DNA of 64,000 nucleotides, taken from assembly GCA_947624435.1 (NCBI GenBank), contig CANQKE010000006.1, forward strand, positions 1 through 64,000, read 5' to 3'. This document shows positions 1-10,184 of this stretch, piece after piece. The translations under genes were made by a program, and so were the position numbers. The first letter of the stretch is position 1. Every line of letters begins with the position of its first letter. Below the pieces are notes generated by a model. The model worked only from the letters and a program-made list of their open reading frames with translations, had not been told where the DNA came from and did not search any database. The stretch is from an uncultured Ruminiclostridium sp. Lineage in GTDB: Bacteria; Bacillota; Clostridia; Oscillospirales; Ruminococcaceae.

Positions 1-1
1 G

Positions 2-838
2 GCAGTAGAGGATTTCGCCGACCTGCTCGCCGAGCCTGCGGAAAAACCGGTTGAAGAAAAGCCCGCTCCTGCGGCGGCAGTTGAGGATTTCGCCGACCTG
101 CTCGCTGAGCCTGCGGAAAAGCCTGTTGAGGAAAAGCCCGCTCCGATGGTAACGCCGGATGATTTTGCCGACTTACTTTCCGAGCCCGCAAAGGAACAGC
201 CCGCCCAGCCCGTAAAGACAGAGGTCGACGATTTTGCCGATCTGCTTGCGGCTCCCGCTCCGAAGCAGGAGGAAAACCCCGTTAATCAGACCGCGGTGGT
301 AGACGATGATTTTGCGTCGCTGCTGGCCGACCCGTCCCCGGTCGTATCCGGAACTACGGACGCACAGCCGACCGTCACCGCAGACGATTTTTCGTCACTG
401 TTAGCGGACGCGCCCGCGGTAGAACCTGTAAAGGAAGAGCCGGCCGCGGCTATATCGGATAACGATTTTGCTTCTTTGCTTGCGGAAAAGCCTTCTGCAA
501 TACAAGCCGATCAGCCGAACAACGATATATTCAATCATGTTGAAAGATTGAACGAGAGCAGAGATATGGGCGTTGCGAGAAAGAACACCAACGAAAACGA
601 CCCGTGGAAAGAGCTTGAAGCGCAGCTGAACGGCGTAACGTTAGACCCGCCTCCGTCGGAGAATAAAGCGCCCGCAGAGCCGGAGCCTACGCTGCCCTCT
701 ATGTCCACTAACGACGAGATGAACGGCAATACCGCGGTATACGATCCGTCCTGGGATTTCAAGCTGATGCAGGGCGGCGCTGACGACGACGATAACGACG
801 AGATGAGCAGCGACAACGTCGGCTTCTTTGACTTATAA
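2..838 (+). CDS. Acidic, Pro-rich repeat protein, 5' end missing
   Basis: The frame is open from base 2 to the TAA at 836-838, so the start lies upstream of the window. The visible 278 residues are low-complexity and very acidic. At least seven spaced copies of a short motif of the form [DE]DFA[DS]LLAxP are separated by Pro/Glu/Lys/Ala linkers. The first two units (2-145) are almost identical at DNA level, which suggests recent tandem expansion. After about residue 175 the repeats stop and a unique acidic tail (DDDDNDEMSSDN) follows. There is no signal peptide, membrane segment or catalytic motif in the visible part. The next gene starts 5 bases after the stop and has no ribosome site of its own, so the two are probably translationally coupled. 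The tail of the chemoreceptor at 10.2-13 kb is similar in style, so this could be the disordered tail of a signalling protein. Function not recognised. Confidence 0.75.
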   Translation, partial: AVEDFADLLAEPAEKPVEEKPAPAAAVEDFADLLAEPAEKPVEEKPAPMVTPDDFADLLSEPAKEQPAQPVKTEVDDFADLLAAPAPKQEENPVNQTAVVDDDFASLLADPSPVVSGTTDAQPTVTADDFSSLLADAPAVEPVKEEPAAAISDNDFASLLAEKPSAIQADQPNNDIFNHVERLNESRDMGVARKNTNENDPWKELEAQLNGVTLDPPPSENKAPAEPEPTLPSMSTNDEMNGNTAVYDPSWDFKLMQGGADDDDNDEMSSDNVGFFDL

Positions 839-843
839 TAAAT

Positions 844-1410
844 ATGGGTGTTATTGAGCTAGATACAAGCGCTATCACGCAGGCCGCTCCCACGCTTAAC
901 GCCGGTGACAAGGTGGAATTGTCCGGCATAGTATACACCGCAAGGGACGCCGCGCATAAGCGTTTGGTGCAGATAATAGAAAACAACGGCACACTGCCGT
1001 TTGAACTTAAAGGCGCGGCGATATATTACGCCGGTCCTACCGCCGCTAAAGAGGGAATGGTAATAGGCTCCTGCGGGCCTACCACCTCCGGACGCATGGA
1101 CGTTTACGCGCCGACTCTGCTGGACAGAGGTCTTGCCGCGATGATAGGCAAGGGCGAGCGTTCACAGCAGGTCAAAGACGCGATGGTGCGCAACAACGCG
1201 GTGTATTTTTGCGCGATAGGCGGCGCGGGCGCGCTTGCCTGTCGGTGTATCACCGAATGTGAAGTGATAGCCTTTGAGGAGCTGGGCTGCGAAAGCGTAA
1301 AGCGGCTGCGTTTTGAAAAATTCCCGCTGATAGTGGCGATAGACAGCCACAGGGGAGATATTTTCCTTACCGGCAGGAAGAATTACGAAAAGCGCACGGT
1401 CACCGGCTGA
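844..1410 (+). CDS. Fumarate hydratase, class I, beta-subunit type (FumB/TtdB family)
   Basis: This 188-residue protein matches the C-terminal (beta) domain of [4Fe-4S] class I fumarases and tartrate dehydratases. In this family the beta subunit pairs with an iron-sulfur alpha subunit to interconvert fumarate and malate. Family features visible are GDKVELSGIVYTARDAAHKR near the N-terminus, the segment IYYAGPT, the glycine-rich GSCGPTTSGRMD, and AIGGAGAL in the second half. Length is normal for a stand-alone beta subunit. The matching alpha-subunit gene is not in the window and may lie upstream of the repeat protein. The ATG at 844 has no good ribosome site; coupling to the stop at 838 is the likely start mechanism. 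L-tartrate dehydratase is an alternative activity that sequence alone does not exclude. Confidence 0.9.
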   Translation: MGVIELDTSAITQAAPTLNAGDKVELSGIVYTARDAAHKRLVQIIENNGTLPFELKGAAIYYAGPTAAKEGMVIGSCGPTTSGRMDVYAPTLLDRGLAAMIGKGERSQQVKDAMVRNNAVYFCAIGGAGALACRCITECEVIAFEELGCESVKRLRFEKFPLIVAIDSHRGDIFLTGRKNYEKRTVTG

Positions 1411-1473
1411 AAACGGCAGGATTTTTTACCAAGGGGAAGAGCCCTTATTCAAACAGCAGCACGCGGAGGAAAT

Positions 1474-2040
1474 ATGCAGGTCGCTGAATTTTCCGGTCTT
1501 ACGGACGAACAGCTTGCGATAAGCGACATAGACGGAAGCGAAAGAGAGCTTGTGCGCCGTTATATGACGCCTGTGCGGATAAAAGCGCGGGTAATGGCGA
1601 AAAATTGCCCGTATGCCGACGCGGACGACCTGTTTTCCGAGGGGCTGCTGGGCTTGCTCAAAGCGATACGCCGCTATGACGCGTCAAAGGGCGCCAGCTT
1701 TGCGACCTTTGCGGACGTGTGCGTTTCCAACAGCATAAAGACCGCGCTCACTAAGCTGTCGCGGGGCGGAGAGATGTCAAAGGAGTACGACTTCGATTTT
1801 GACAAGCTGGTGGACGGTTCGGCCTCCACCGAAGATACCGTCATAGACAGAGAGCTGGACAACAAGCTGTATGAAAAGCTGTCGCAGATACTCACCGAGA
1901 GGGAATTTGAAGTATTGTGGCTGTATTTGCGGCATTATTCATATAAAAGCGCCGCCGAGCGGCTAGGCACCGATGAAAAATCGGTGGATAACGCTTTACA
2001 AAGGGCAAAAGCCAAGATAAAGCGCAATTTGGGGAAATAA
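1474..2040 (+). CDS. Sigma-70 family RNA polymerase sigma factor (SigH-like)
   Basis: The 188-residue protein has the layout of a short sigma factor. Region 2 (about residues 25-90) contains YADADDLFSEGLLGLLKAIRRYD and the DNA-melting segment GASFATFADVCVSNSIKTAL. Region 4 (about residues 130-185) carries a helix-turn-helix ending in SVDNALQRAKAKIKRNL. Order and length resemble the sporulation sigma factor SigH more than extracytoplasmic factors. GGAGG at 1464-1468 supports the ATG at 1474. No anti-sigma gene is adjacent; the next gene is a small zinc-ribbon protein. The regulon cannot be read from the sequence, and identity with sigma-H is inference from region 2 similarity. Confidence 0.88.
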   Translation: MQVAEFSGLTDEQLAISDIDGSERELVRRYMTPVRIKARVMAKNCPYADADDLFSEGLLGLLKAIRRYDASKGASFATFADVCVSNSIKTALTKLSRGGEMSKEYDFDFDKLVDGSASTEDTVIDRELDNKLYEKLSQILTEREFEVLWLYLRHYSYKSAAERLGTDEKSVDNALQRAKAKIKRNLGK

Positions 2041-2097
2041 AGCGCGAGCTTTATAATAAATACACGCAATGCGTGAGAAAAATTGAGGTATTTTACG

Positions 2098-2376
2098 ATG
2101 TATGAGGACAAGACATTAAAATGCAAGGAATGCGGGGCTGACTTTGTGTTTACCGCCGGCGAGCAGGAATTTTATGCGGAAAACGGCTTTACCAACGAGC
2201 CTAAGAGATGCAAGGCATGCCGTGACGCAAGAAAGAACGGCGGAAAGCGCGAAAAGTTCACCGCTGTTTGCGCAGACTGCGGCGGCGAGGCTATTATACC
2301 GTTCCAGCCGCGCGACGACCGTCCCGTTTATTGCAGCGCTTGCTTTGAAAAGAGAAAACAAAACGAGCAGCTGTAA
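2098..2376 (+). CDS. Small zinc-ribbon protein, two CxxC pairs per half
   Basis: The 92-residue protein has two zinc-ribbon-like halves. The first half has CKEC (near residue 9) and CKAC (near residue 40); the second has CADC (near residue 60) and CSAC (near residue 79) with the family segment RPVYCSACF. This matches the small clostridial and cyanobacterial zinc-ribbon (zf-Tbcl type) family of unknown function. I chose the ATG at 2098 because GAGG at 2085-2088 lies nine bases upstream; an in-frame TTG at 2083 would sit on that ribosome site. It probably binds zinc; a nucleic-acid or protein-binding adaptor role is inference. It is the last gene before the terminator at 2567. Confidence 0.8.
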   Translation: MYEDKTLKCKECGADFVFTAGEQEFYAENGFTNEPKRCKACRDARKNGGKREKFTAVCADCGGEAIIPFQPRDDRPVYCSACFEKRKQNEQL

Positions 2377-2566
2377 GCTGTACGAACGAGTTTCGTTTTT
2401 CTGTTACACTGAATACAATTCCGATAGGGTGCAGTGATCTATCCATGCAGACAAATCTATACATACGTCGGCTGACTGCCGAACGTATTATTTCCCGCAG
2501 CTGAGTGTTCTTGTTCCCGCATTTATCCAATCGTATACAGTATAAAAACAAAGCGAAGTAAAAACC

Positions 2567-2598
2567 TATCCCGCTGTTAAAAACAGCGGGATATTTTT
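2567..2598. terminator. Bidirectional hairpin terminator
   Basis: A 12-bp inverted repeat (2567-2578 with 2582-2593) has a three-base A loop and a T-rich 3' flank; the opposite flank is A-rich. It separates the plus-strand zinc-ribbon gene from the minus-strand GH26 gene and can serve both. The rest of 2377-2614 shows nothing I can name. Confidence 0.85.
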
Positions 2599-2614
2599 GT
2601 ATTAAATATGTTTT

Positions 2615-3955
2615 CTAAAATTTAGGAAGCTCGTCAAGCGTTATCACATTATCGTCGTTGTAAACGTTTTTAAGATTCTTGACGTTGTTTTGGGTTATGT
2701 AATCGGTATGCCATATCATGAACCACGACCAGACGGCGCCATCCTTTTGAAAACGCAGCACCTGCGGGATATTGCCGCATTCATGGAACGCGAGCGGCTT
2801 ATCCGCGTTAGTTACATTAAGCAGACGAGCCCACGCGGTCTTATTAGTGGTGTTATCGTAAGTATCGGAGCCTATCACGTCGCAGTATTCATCACCGGGA
2901 TACCAGCCGTTTTTGACTTCACCCGAATAGCCGAGCACCCAGATAAGATTGTTCAGCTTGTACTCGTTGGTGAATTTATCATACATCAGCCGCCACAGCT
3001 TGATGAAATTGCTGCCGCCGCCTTTGCCCCACCAGAACCATCCGCCGTCAAACTCATGGAACGGCCGCCACAGCACGGTAACGCCTGCGTCCTGCAATTT
3101 TTGCAATGCCTTTGCCGCCTTATCCCAGCTGTTCATAAGCTGCTTGTATTCGGTTGTGCCCTCTTTGAGCAGCTTTGAGTAATCCGGCTTGTCGTCCAGC
3201 GATTCCTGATAGCCGCTGTTCTGTACGCCGGTATGCCAGCAAATAGTGACTAATCCGCCTTTTTTATCCCATTCTATCGCGCGGGATACCACCCCGTCGA
3301 AATCGTTGTTCATGAAATCCAGTCCGCGCATTGCGGGCAGCTTGCCGGTGGTACGCTTGATATAATCCATCTCGTAGTCCGGCGAACCCATCCAGGTGGA
3401 TTCCTGCTGACAGGAGAGCATTTGCTTGCCGAAATTTTCGCACAGATAAGAATATATCTTCTTGGTCTTTGCGTCCGCTTTGGGATTCGAGATCGAGTAA
3501 TTAGTAAGCTCCGGTATTTCGGGCAGCGGCGCGGTAGTCGCGGGCTTTTTGGTAGTCGCGGGTTTTTGAGTAGTGGTAGCGGGTTTTTGAGTAGTAGTCG
3601 CGGGCTTCTGTGTAGTGGTAGCCGGCTTTTGAGTGGTGGTCGTGGGTTTTTGTGTAGTGGTAGCCGGCTTTTGAGTGGTAGTAGCGGGCTTTTCGGTGGT
3701 GGTAGCGGGCTTTTCAGTGGTGGTCGCCGTGCTAGAGCCGGTTTCCTCTTTAGATTGCTCCGTTTCCGAGCTGTTCGTATCAGACGAGCTTTCCGAGCTG
3801 TCCTCTGCGGGCTTATCGGAGCTTTCCGGCGCAGTTTCGGTGATACTGCTGTCGGAGGACGGTACAGATACCGTGTTCTGCGGTTGGCAGCCGGTCGCAA
3901 AGGATATCAGCACAGCGGCGCAGATAAGCGCGGCTGTTATACGTGTTTTTTTCAT
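2615..3955 (-). CDS. Secreted GH26 beta-mannanase lipoprotein
   Basis: The 446-residue protein begins with a lipoprotein signal peptide whose lipobox is FATGC, so it should be anchored on the outer face of the membrane. Residues about 27-145 form a Ser/Glu then Thr/Pro/Lys linker with about ten copies of an ATTTQKP-type unit. The remaining 300 residues are a glycoside hydrolase family 26 domain. The general acid/base glutamate is in WRPFHEFDGGWFWWG and the nucleophile in PLAFHECGN; GLVTICWH is another family segment. Such enzymes cleave beta-1,4-mannan. An AAGGAGGGG ribosome site and a TTGAAA-N17-TATAAT promoter precede the gene. It appears monocistronic. Other GH26 activities (for example on mixed-linkage substrates) remain possible. 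Confidence 0.93.
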   Translation of the reverse strand: MKKTRITAALICAAVLISFATGCQPQNTVSVPSSDSSITETAPESSDKPAEDSSESSSDTNSSETEQSKEETGSSTATTTEKPATTTEKPATTTQKPATTTQKPTTTTQKPATTTQKPATTTQKPATTTQKPATTKKPATTAPLPEIPELTNYSISNPKADAKTKKIYSYLCENFGKQMLSCQQESTWMGSPDYEMDYIKRTTGKLPAMRGLDFMNNDFDGVVSRAIEWDKKGGLVTICWHTGVQNSGYQESLDDKPDYSKLLKEGTTEYKQLMNSWDKAAKALQKLQDAGVTVLWRPFHEFDGGWFWWGKGGGSNFIKLWRLMYDKFTNEYKLNNLIWVLGYSGEVKNGWYPGDEYCDVIGSDTYDNTTNKTAWARLLNVTNADKPLAFHECGNIPQVLRFQKDGAVWSWFMIWHTDYITQNNVKNLKNVYNDDNVITLDELPKF

Positions 3956-3981
3956 TAGGTTTTCCCCTCCTTGATATATTA

Positions 3982-4010
3982 ATTATAGCATGGCGGACTG
4001 AGTTTTTCAA
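3982..4010 (-). promoter_or_regulatory. Sigma-A promoter of the GH26 gene
   Basis: Read on the minus strand, TTGAAA (4005-4010) and TATAAT (3982-3987) are separated by 17 bases, just upstream of the GH26 ribosome site. Confidence 0.75.
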
Positions 4011-4080
4011 CCTGTTTTAATCATATATCATACTGTAATTTTTTGTATTTTAACAAATTTACCGCCGCCGCTTTCAACGC

Positions 4081-4109
4081 TTGACTTTTTTATAAGATAG
4101 AGTTATAAT
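4081..4109 (+). promoter_or_regulatory. Sigma-A promoter of the ilv operon
   Basis: TTGACT (4081-4086) and TATAAT (4104-4109) are 17 bases apart. Only about 35 bases of leader remain before ilvB, too short for a T-box or peptide attenuator, so no leucine or isoleucine leader control is visible. Confidence 0.85.
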
Positions 4110-4150
4110 AAAAGGTAATAAAAAACAGAACTTAAGGAAAGGGTGAGCGC

Positions 4151-5782
4151 ATGGCGGCGGAAAAGATGACGGCGGCACAGGCAATGGCTATGGCGCTGAA
4201 AGCGGAGGGCATAACGACGGTGTTCGGTTATCCGGGAGCGGCTATCTGCCCGTTTTACGATGAATTATACAATGCGGGGATACGTCATGTGCTGGTGCGC
4301 CATGAGGTAAACGCCGGACATGCTGCCAGCGGATACGCCCGCATGACTGGAAAGCCCGCGGTAGCGGTGGCGACTTCAGGCCCCGGCGCTACCAATCTTA
4401 TTACGGCGATAGCTACCGCGTATATGGACAGCATACCCATGGTGCTGATAACAGGACAGGTCAGCAGCGAGATGATAGGCCGCGACGTGTTCCAGGAGGC
4501 GGACATTACCGGAGCGGCAGAGCCGTTTGTAAAGCACAGCTATCTGGTAAAGGACGCTGACGATATCGCGGTAGTGTTCAAAAACGCGTTTTACATCGCG
4601 GGCAGCGGCAGACCCGGCCCGGTGCTTATAGACGTCCCCTTTGACATACAAAAGACCGAGATAGAATTTGAGTATCCCGAAACTGTGAATATACGTTCCT
4701 ACAAGCCCAGCGTTGAGGGCAACAAGCTACAGATAAAGCGCGCCGCCGCGGCTATCGCAAAGAGCGAGCGTCCGCTTATATGCGCGGGCGGCGGACTTTT
4801 CACAGCGAACGCGGTAGGACTTATGAGAGAGCTTGCCGAGCGTGCAAATATCCCGGTGGTAAATACCATGATGGGATTAAGCTCTATGCCCGCGTCCCAT
4901 CCGCTGTTTTACGGAATGATAGGAATGCACGGCTGCCGCGCGGCGAATTACGCGATAAATCACTGCGATCTGCTGATACTTCTCGGCGCGAGAGTGGGCG
5001 ACCGTGCGGTCACCGCGATAAACCGGCTGGAGGGCGCGACGGTAATACACATCGACGTTGATCCGGCGGAGATAGGTAAGAATTTATCGGTAAATATACC
5101 GGTGGTGGGCGACCTTAAAAATATCCTTGCGGGACTGCTCACGCAGATCGAGAATTACGACCATTACGAATGGCTCCAGCAGTTGACCGGAGAAAAAGAG
5201 TCGCAGGACAAACCGACGGTAAGGCCAAAGGACGGCTGCGTTAATCCCAAGGAATTTATCCGAATGCTCGGAAAAAGCCTGCCGGACGGCACGGTGATAT
5301 GTGCCGACGTGGGACAAAACCAGATCTGGACCTGCGCAAATATAAACCTTGAGAACGGCAGACTGCTTACCTCCGGCGGTATGGGTACTATGGGATATTC
5401 CGTACCCGCGTCGGTAGGAGCAAAGGCGGCGTCACCAAACAGCGAGGTCATTGCTATATGCGGCGACGGCAGCTTTCAGATGGAGTTCATGGAGCTTGCG
5501 ACCATGCGGCAGCACGGAATATTCTCCAAGATAATAGTAATGGTGAATAACCGGCTCGGCATGGTGCGGGAGGTACAGACCAATATGTACGGCGACCGTC
5601 AGATAGCGGTGGCACTCGACGGCAGCCCGGACTTTATCAAGCTGGCGGAGGCTTACGGCATACCCGCCTCAAGAGTTACCGATATCTCACAGGCTCAGCA
5701 GGCGATAGACGCTTTGCTTGCGGCAAAGGAGAGCTATCTTATCGAGGTAACGGTAGACGAAAACGAGAAAACGATACTGTAA
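4151..5782 (+). CDS. ilvB: Acetolactate synthase, large (catalytic) subunit
   Basis: The 543-residue enzyme is a thiamine-diphosphate enzyme. It condenses two pyruvates to acetolactate, or pyruvate with 2-oxobutyrate, as the first common step of valine, leucine and isoleucine synthesis. The N-terminal domain (about 1-175) contains FGYPGAAICPFYDEL and the catalytic glutamate in RHEVNAGHAASGYAR. The central FAD-binding domain follows, and the C-terminal domain has the ThDP/Mg motif beginning GDGSFQMEF and ending VMVNN. Length is close to the usual 550-570. The AAGGAAAGGG ribosome site lies eight bases before the ATG. It is followed by ilvN after 12 bases and by ilvC, so the holoenzyme and next enzyme are made together. 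Confidence 0.97.
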   Translation: MAAEKMTAAQAMAMALKAEGITTVFGYPGAAICPFYDELYNAGIRHVLVRHEVNAGHAASGYARMTGKPAVAVATSGPGATNLITAIATAYMDSIPMVLITGQVSSEMIGRDVFQEADITGAAEPFVKHSYLVKDADDIAVVFKNAFYIAGSGRPGPVLIDVPFDIQKTEIEFEYPETVNIRSYKPSVEGNKLQIKRAAAAIAKSERPLICAGGGLFTANAVGLMRELAERANIPVVNTMMGLSSMPASHPLFYGMIGMHGCRAANYAINHCDLLILLGARVGDRAVTAINRLEGATVIHIDVDPAEIGKNLSVNIPVVGDLKNILAGLLTQIENYDHYEWLQQLTGEKESQDKPTVRPKDGCVNPKEFIRMLGKSLPDGTVICADVGQNQIWTCANINLENGRLLTSGGMGTMGYSVPASVGAKAASPNSEVIAICGDGSFQMEFMELATMRQHGIFSKIIVMVNNRLGMVREVQTNMYGDRQIAVALDGSPDFIKLAEAYGIPASRVTDISQAQQAIDALLAAKESYLIEVTVDENEKTIL

Positions 5783-5794
5783 AAAGGAAGATAT

Positions 5795-7380
<1,586 letters not shown>

Positions 7381-7402
7381 ATAATTATCGTTTATATTAC
7401 GA

Positions 7403-7430
7403 ACTCCGCCTTTCACGGGCGGAGTTTTTT
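7403..7430 (+). terminator. ilv operon terminator
   Basis: An eight-bp GC-rich stem (7403-7410 with 7418-7425) is followed directly by six T. Confidence 0.88.
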
Positions 7431-7474
7431 ATGATAAATTTGATAAAATTAACGTAAAAACCTCGGTAAAGATA

Positions 7475-7503
7475 TTGCAAAAATTCACGGATTATGGTAT
7501 ACT
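7475..7503 (+). promoter_or_regulatory. Promoter of the SAH/SIH recycling operon
   Basis: TTGCAA (7475-7480) and TATACT (7498-7503) are 17 bases apart, about 50 bases before the deaminase start. The -10 is preceded by ATTATGG, resembling other promoters here. Confidence 0.72.
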
Positions 7504-7552
7504 AATCATATATATTGGGAAATTGTCGGTTTGAGCAGGAAAGGCCGGAAGT

Positions 7553-8869
7553 ATGAACACGCTTATAAAGGGAATAACCGCCGTTTTACCGGACAAAAAC
7601 GGGTATAAAGCCCAGCTTTGCGATATTTTTGTGATGGGGGATACTATCGCTAAGATCGCTAAAATAGACGCAAAAACAGAAAATAATTCGGACGCGCCCG
7701 AAGCGTATAACGCGGACAAGGTGATAGACGGCGGCGGAAAGCTCGCGATACCGGGGCTTATAAACGCACATACTCACAGTTATATGTCGTTATTCCGCAA
7801 CAGCGCGGACGATCTGATGTTTCATGACTGGCTGTTCGGTCGGATAATGCCGATGGAGGATAAGCTGGTATGGAACGACCTTTACTGGGGTACGCAGCTT
7901 GCCTGTCTTGAGATGATAAAGACCGGAACTACCGCGTTTTTGGATATGAATATCTGCCGTGACGCGGTCACCAAAGCGATAAGTGAGAGCGGGCTGAAAG
8001 CGGTCATAACGCGCGGTTTAGTCGGAAACGGGAAAAACGATCCCGGCGGGATAGAGCGAATAGAGGACACTCTGTACGATCTGCGCACCTACGGGGAAAA
8101 CCGCAGGCTGGCGTTTGCTATGGGACCGCACGCGATATACACCACCGACAGAGAATATTTAGAGCTTGTCATGGATAAGGCGGCGGAACATGGTCTTTGG
8201 ATAAACGTACATTTAAGCGAGTCGGTCAAAGAGATAGAGGACTGTTACAAGGAACACGGCTGTTCTCCGGTGGAATATCTTGACGGTATGGGCATGTTTG
8301 ATTTTCATACGGTGGCGGCGCACTGCGTTCAGCTTAGCGACAACGATATAAATATTCTTGCGAAAAAGAACGTATACGCCGCAAGCTGTCCGATAAGCAA
8401 CGCGAAGCTGGGCAACGGGTTTGCACGAATACCGGATATGCTGAATGCCGGAGTAAAGACAGCGCTCGGAACGGACAGCGCGGCAAGCAATAACACGCTT
8501 AATATGTTCAGCGATATGATGTTCATGGCGCTTTGTCATAAAGGCAATACCCGCACCGCGGACGCGGTTACCGCAAGACAGATACTTAAAATGGCGACCG
8601 AGACCGGAGCGGAGGCTTTGGAACTTAAAAATACCGGCGCGCTTAAAGAGGGCATGAGGGCGGATATAGCGATACTTGATATGAACACCCCGTCTTTCCA
8701 GCCGATAAACGACCCGATAGCGGCGCTGTGCTATTCCGCGAACGGCAGCGAGGTGGAAAGTCTTATGATAGACGGCGAGCTGCTTATGGAAAACCGTGTT
8801 ATCCCTCACATGGACGAGGAAAAAATATATTACGAATGCAACAAGGCGATGGAACGCATCGACGGCTGA
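7553..8869 (+). CDS. Amidohydrolase: S-adenosylhomocysteine / methylthioadenosine deaminase family
   Basis: The 438-residue protein is a metal-dependent amidohydrolase of the MTA/SAH deaminase group. This group removes the 6-amino group of adenosyl compounds to give the inosyl form. The metal-binding HxH is in INAHTHSYMS (about residues 69-78), another metal histidine is in AAHCVQLSD (about 259), and the catalytic aspartate is in LGTDSAASNN (about 307). The N- and C-terminal strands form the usual composite beta domain. The ATG is preceded by AAAGGCCGGAAG, a moderate ribosome site. It is followed after 18 bases by an SAH-hydrolase-family gene, which strongly suggests SAH is the physiological substrate. 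5'-deoxyadenosine or MTA are other possible substrates. Confidence 0.9.
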   Translation: MNTLIKGITAVLPDKNGYKAQLCDIFVMGDTIAKIAKIDAKTENNSDAPEAYNADKVIDGGGKLAIPGLINAHTHSYMSLFRNSADDLMFHDWLFGRIMPMEDKLVWNDLYWGTQLACLEMIKTGTTAFLDMNICRDAVTKAISESGLKAVITRGLVGNGKNDPGGIERIEDTLYDLRTYGENRRLAFAMGPHAIYTTDREYLELVMDKAAEHGLWINVHLSESVKEIEDCYKEHGCSPVEYLDGMGMFDFHTVAAHCVQLSDNDINILAKKNVYAASCPISNAKLGNGFARIPDMLNAGVKTALGTDSAASNNTLNMFSDMMFMALCHKGNTRTADAVTARQILKMATETGAEALELKNTGALKEGMRADIAILDMNTPSFQPINDPIAALCYSANGSEVESLMIDGELLMENRVIPHMDEEKIYYECNKAMERIDG

Positions 8870-8887
8870 TGGCGAAAGGAATCTGAT

Positions 8888-10141
8888 ATGAGCGAGATAA
8901 GAGATCCCGGACTGTATAAAAGCGGCGAGGTCAAGATAGCATGGGCAATGTCAAATATGCCGCTGCTGTCCGGAATTGAAAAGGAATTTGAAAAGGAAAA
9001 GCCGTTCAAGGGGCTTAAAATAGCGCTGTCGGTGCATCTTGAGGCAAAGACCGCTTACCTTTGCAGGGTATTGGCGGCGGGCGGCGCGGAAATGTACGTC
9101 ACCGGAAGCAACCCGCTTTCCACTCAGGACGACGTTGCGGCGGCGCTGCTGTTCGGCGGGATAAACGTTTTCGCCTGCCACGGAGCCTCCGAAAAAGAAT
9201 ACCGCCGTCACCTCTGTGCGGTGATAGAGGCGGGGCCGGATATAATAATAGACGACGGCGGCGATCTGGTAAATCTTATACATAACGAATATCCTAATTT
9301 GCTGTCGGGAGTGATAGGCGGCTGTGAGGAGACCACTACCGGAATAATGCGGCTGAGGGCTATGGAAAAGTCCGGCGCGCTGAAATTCCCGATGATGCTG
9401 GTAAACGACGCGGACTGCAAGCACCTGTTCGACAACAGGTACGGTACCGGTCAGTCAGTATGGGACGGGATAAACCGCACGACTAACCTTATCGTCACGG
9501 GGAAAAACGTCGTTGTCGCGGGCTACGGCTGGTGCGGAAAGGGCGTTGCGATGCGCGCGAAAGGTATGGGCGCGTCGGTAATAGTCACCGAGATAGACCC
9601 GATAAAGGCTATGGAAGCGGTGATGGACGGCTTTAAGGTAATGCAGATGAACGAGGCGGCAAAGCTCGGCGATATATTCGTGACGGTGACAGGCTGCTGT
9701 GATGTTATAGGCGAGCAGGCGTTTTTGAATATGAAAGACGGCGCGGTGTTGTGCAACGCGGGTCATTTCGACGTCGAGGTAAATATGGCGAAGCTGCGTC
9801 AGATCTGCGTACAAAGCGGAGAGGCAAGGAACAACATCACATATTATAAGCTGAAAAACGGCAGGAAGATAAACGTCATCGCCGAGGGCAGACTGGTAAA
9901 TCTCGCGGCGGGCGACGGACATCCCGCAGAGATAATGGACATGAGCTTTGCGATACAGGCGCTGTCGGCGAAATACCTTGTACAGCACAAGGCAGAGCTT
10001 CATTCCGGCGGGAAAAAGCTGATAAACGTCCCCAAGGAGATAGACCGCGAGGTCGCATTCCGAAAACTCGGCTATTGGGGAATAACGATAGATAAACTGA
10101 CTGCTCAGCAGGAGGAATATCTTAACGGCAGAGAGAATTAA
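8888..10141 (+). CDS. Adenosylhomocysteinase-family enzyme, probably S-inosylhomocysteine hydrolase
   Basis: This 417-residue protein is an NAD-dependent hydrolase of the SAHH fold. The NAD motif is [11 protein letters not shown] (about residue 209), with family segments [22 protein letters not shown] and IGHFDVE-like [10 protein letters not shown]. The classical C-terminal KPDHYRY tail of animal SAHH is absent. Where human SAHH has HMTVET (H55-T60, whose T57 and E59 contact adenine) this protein has HLEAKT, placing Glu and Lys at those positions; the M351 equivalent is Asp (GDGHP). Hypoxanthine has a 6-oxo group, so a Lys donor there would suit S-inosylhomocysteine. With the upstream deaminase, this resembles the pathway described in Methanocaldococcus jannaschii. 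Substrate choice is inference; ordinary SAH hydrolysis is the alternative. Confidence 0.88.
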   Translation: MSEIRDPGLYKSGEVKIAWAMSNMPLLSGIEKEFEKEKPFKGLKIALSVHLEAKTAYLCRVLAAGGAEMYVTGSNPLSTQDDVAAALLFGGINVFACHGASEKEYRRHLCAVIEAGPDIIIDDGGDLVNLIHNEYPNLLSGVIGGCEETTTGIMRLRAMEKSGALKFPMMLVNDADCKHLFDNRYGTGQSVWDGINRTTNLIVTGKNVVVAGYGWCGKGVAMRAKGMGASVIVTEIDPIKAMEAVMDGFKVMQMNEAAKLGDIFVTVTGCCDVIGEQAFLNMKDGAVLCNAGHFDVEVNMAKLRQICVQSGEARNNITYYKLKNGRKINVIAEGRLVNLAAGDGHPAEIMDMSFAIQALSAKYLVQHKAELHSGGKKLINVPKEIDREVAFRKLGYWGITIDKLTAQQEEYLNGREN

Positions 10142-10184
10142 TAATCTCACGAAAGGAGAAGTGCTTTCGGGCACGATCGCAAGT

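Noticed and set aside
3530-3720. Regular short repeats resembling a CRISPR array
   Set aside because: They encode the Thr/Pro/Lys linker of the GH26 lipoprotein; there are no unique spacers or cas genes.
3988-4150. T-box or leucine attenuator before ilvB
   Set aside because: The transcribed leader is about 35 bases and contains no specifier hairpin or leader peptide.
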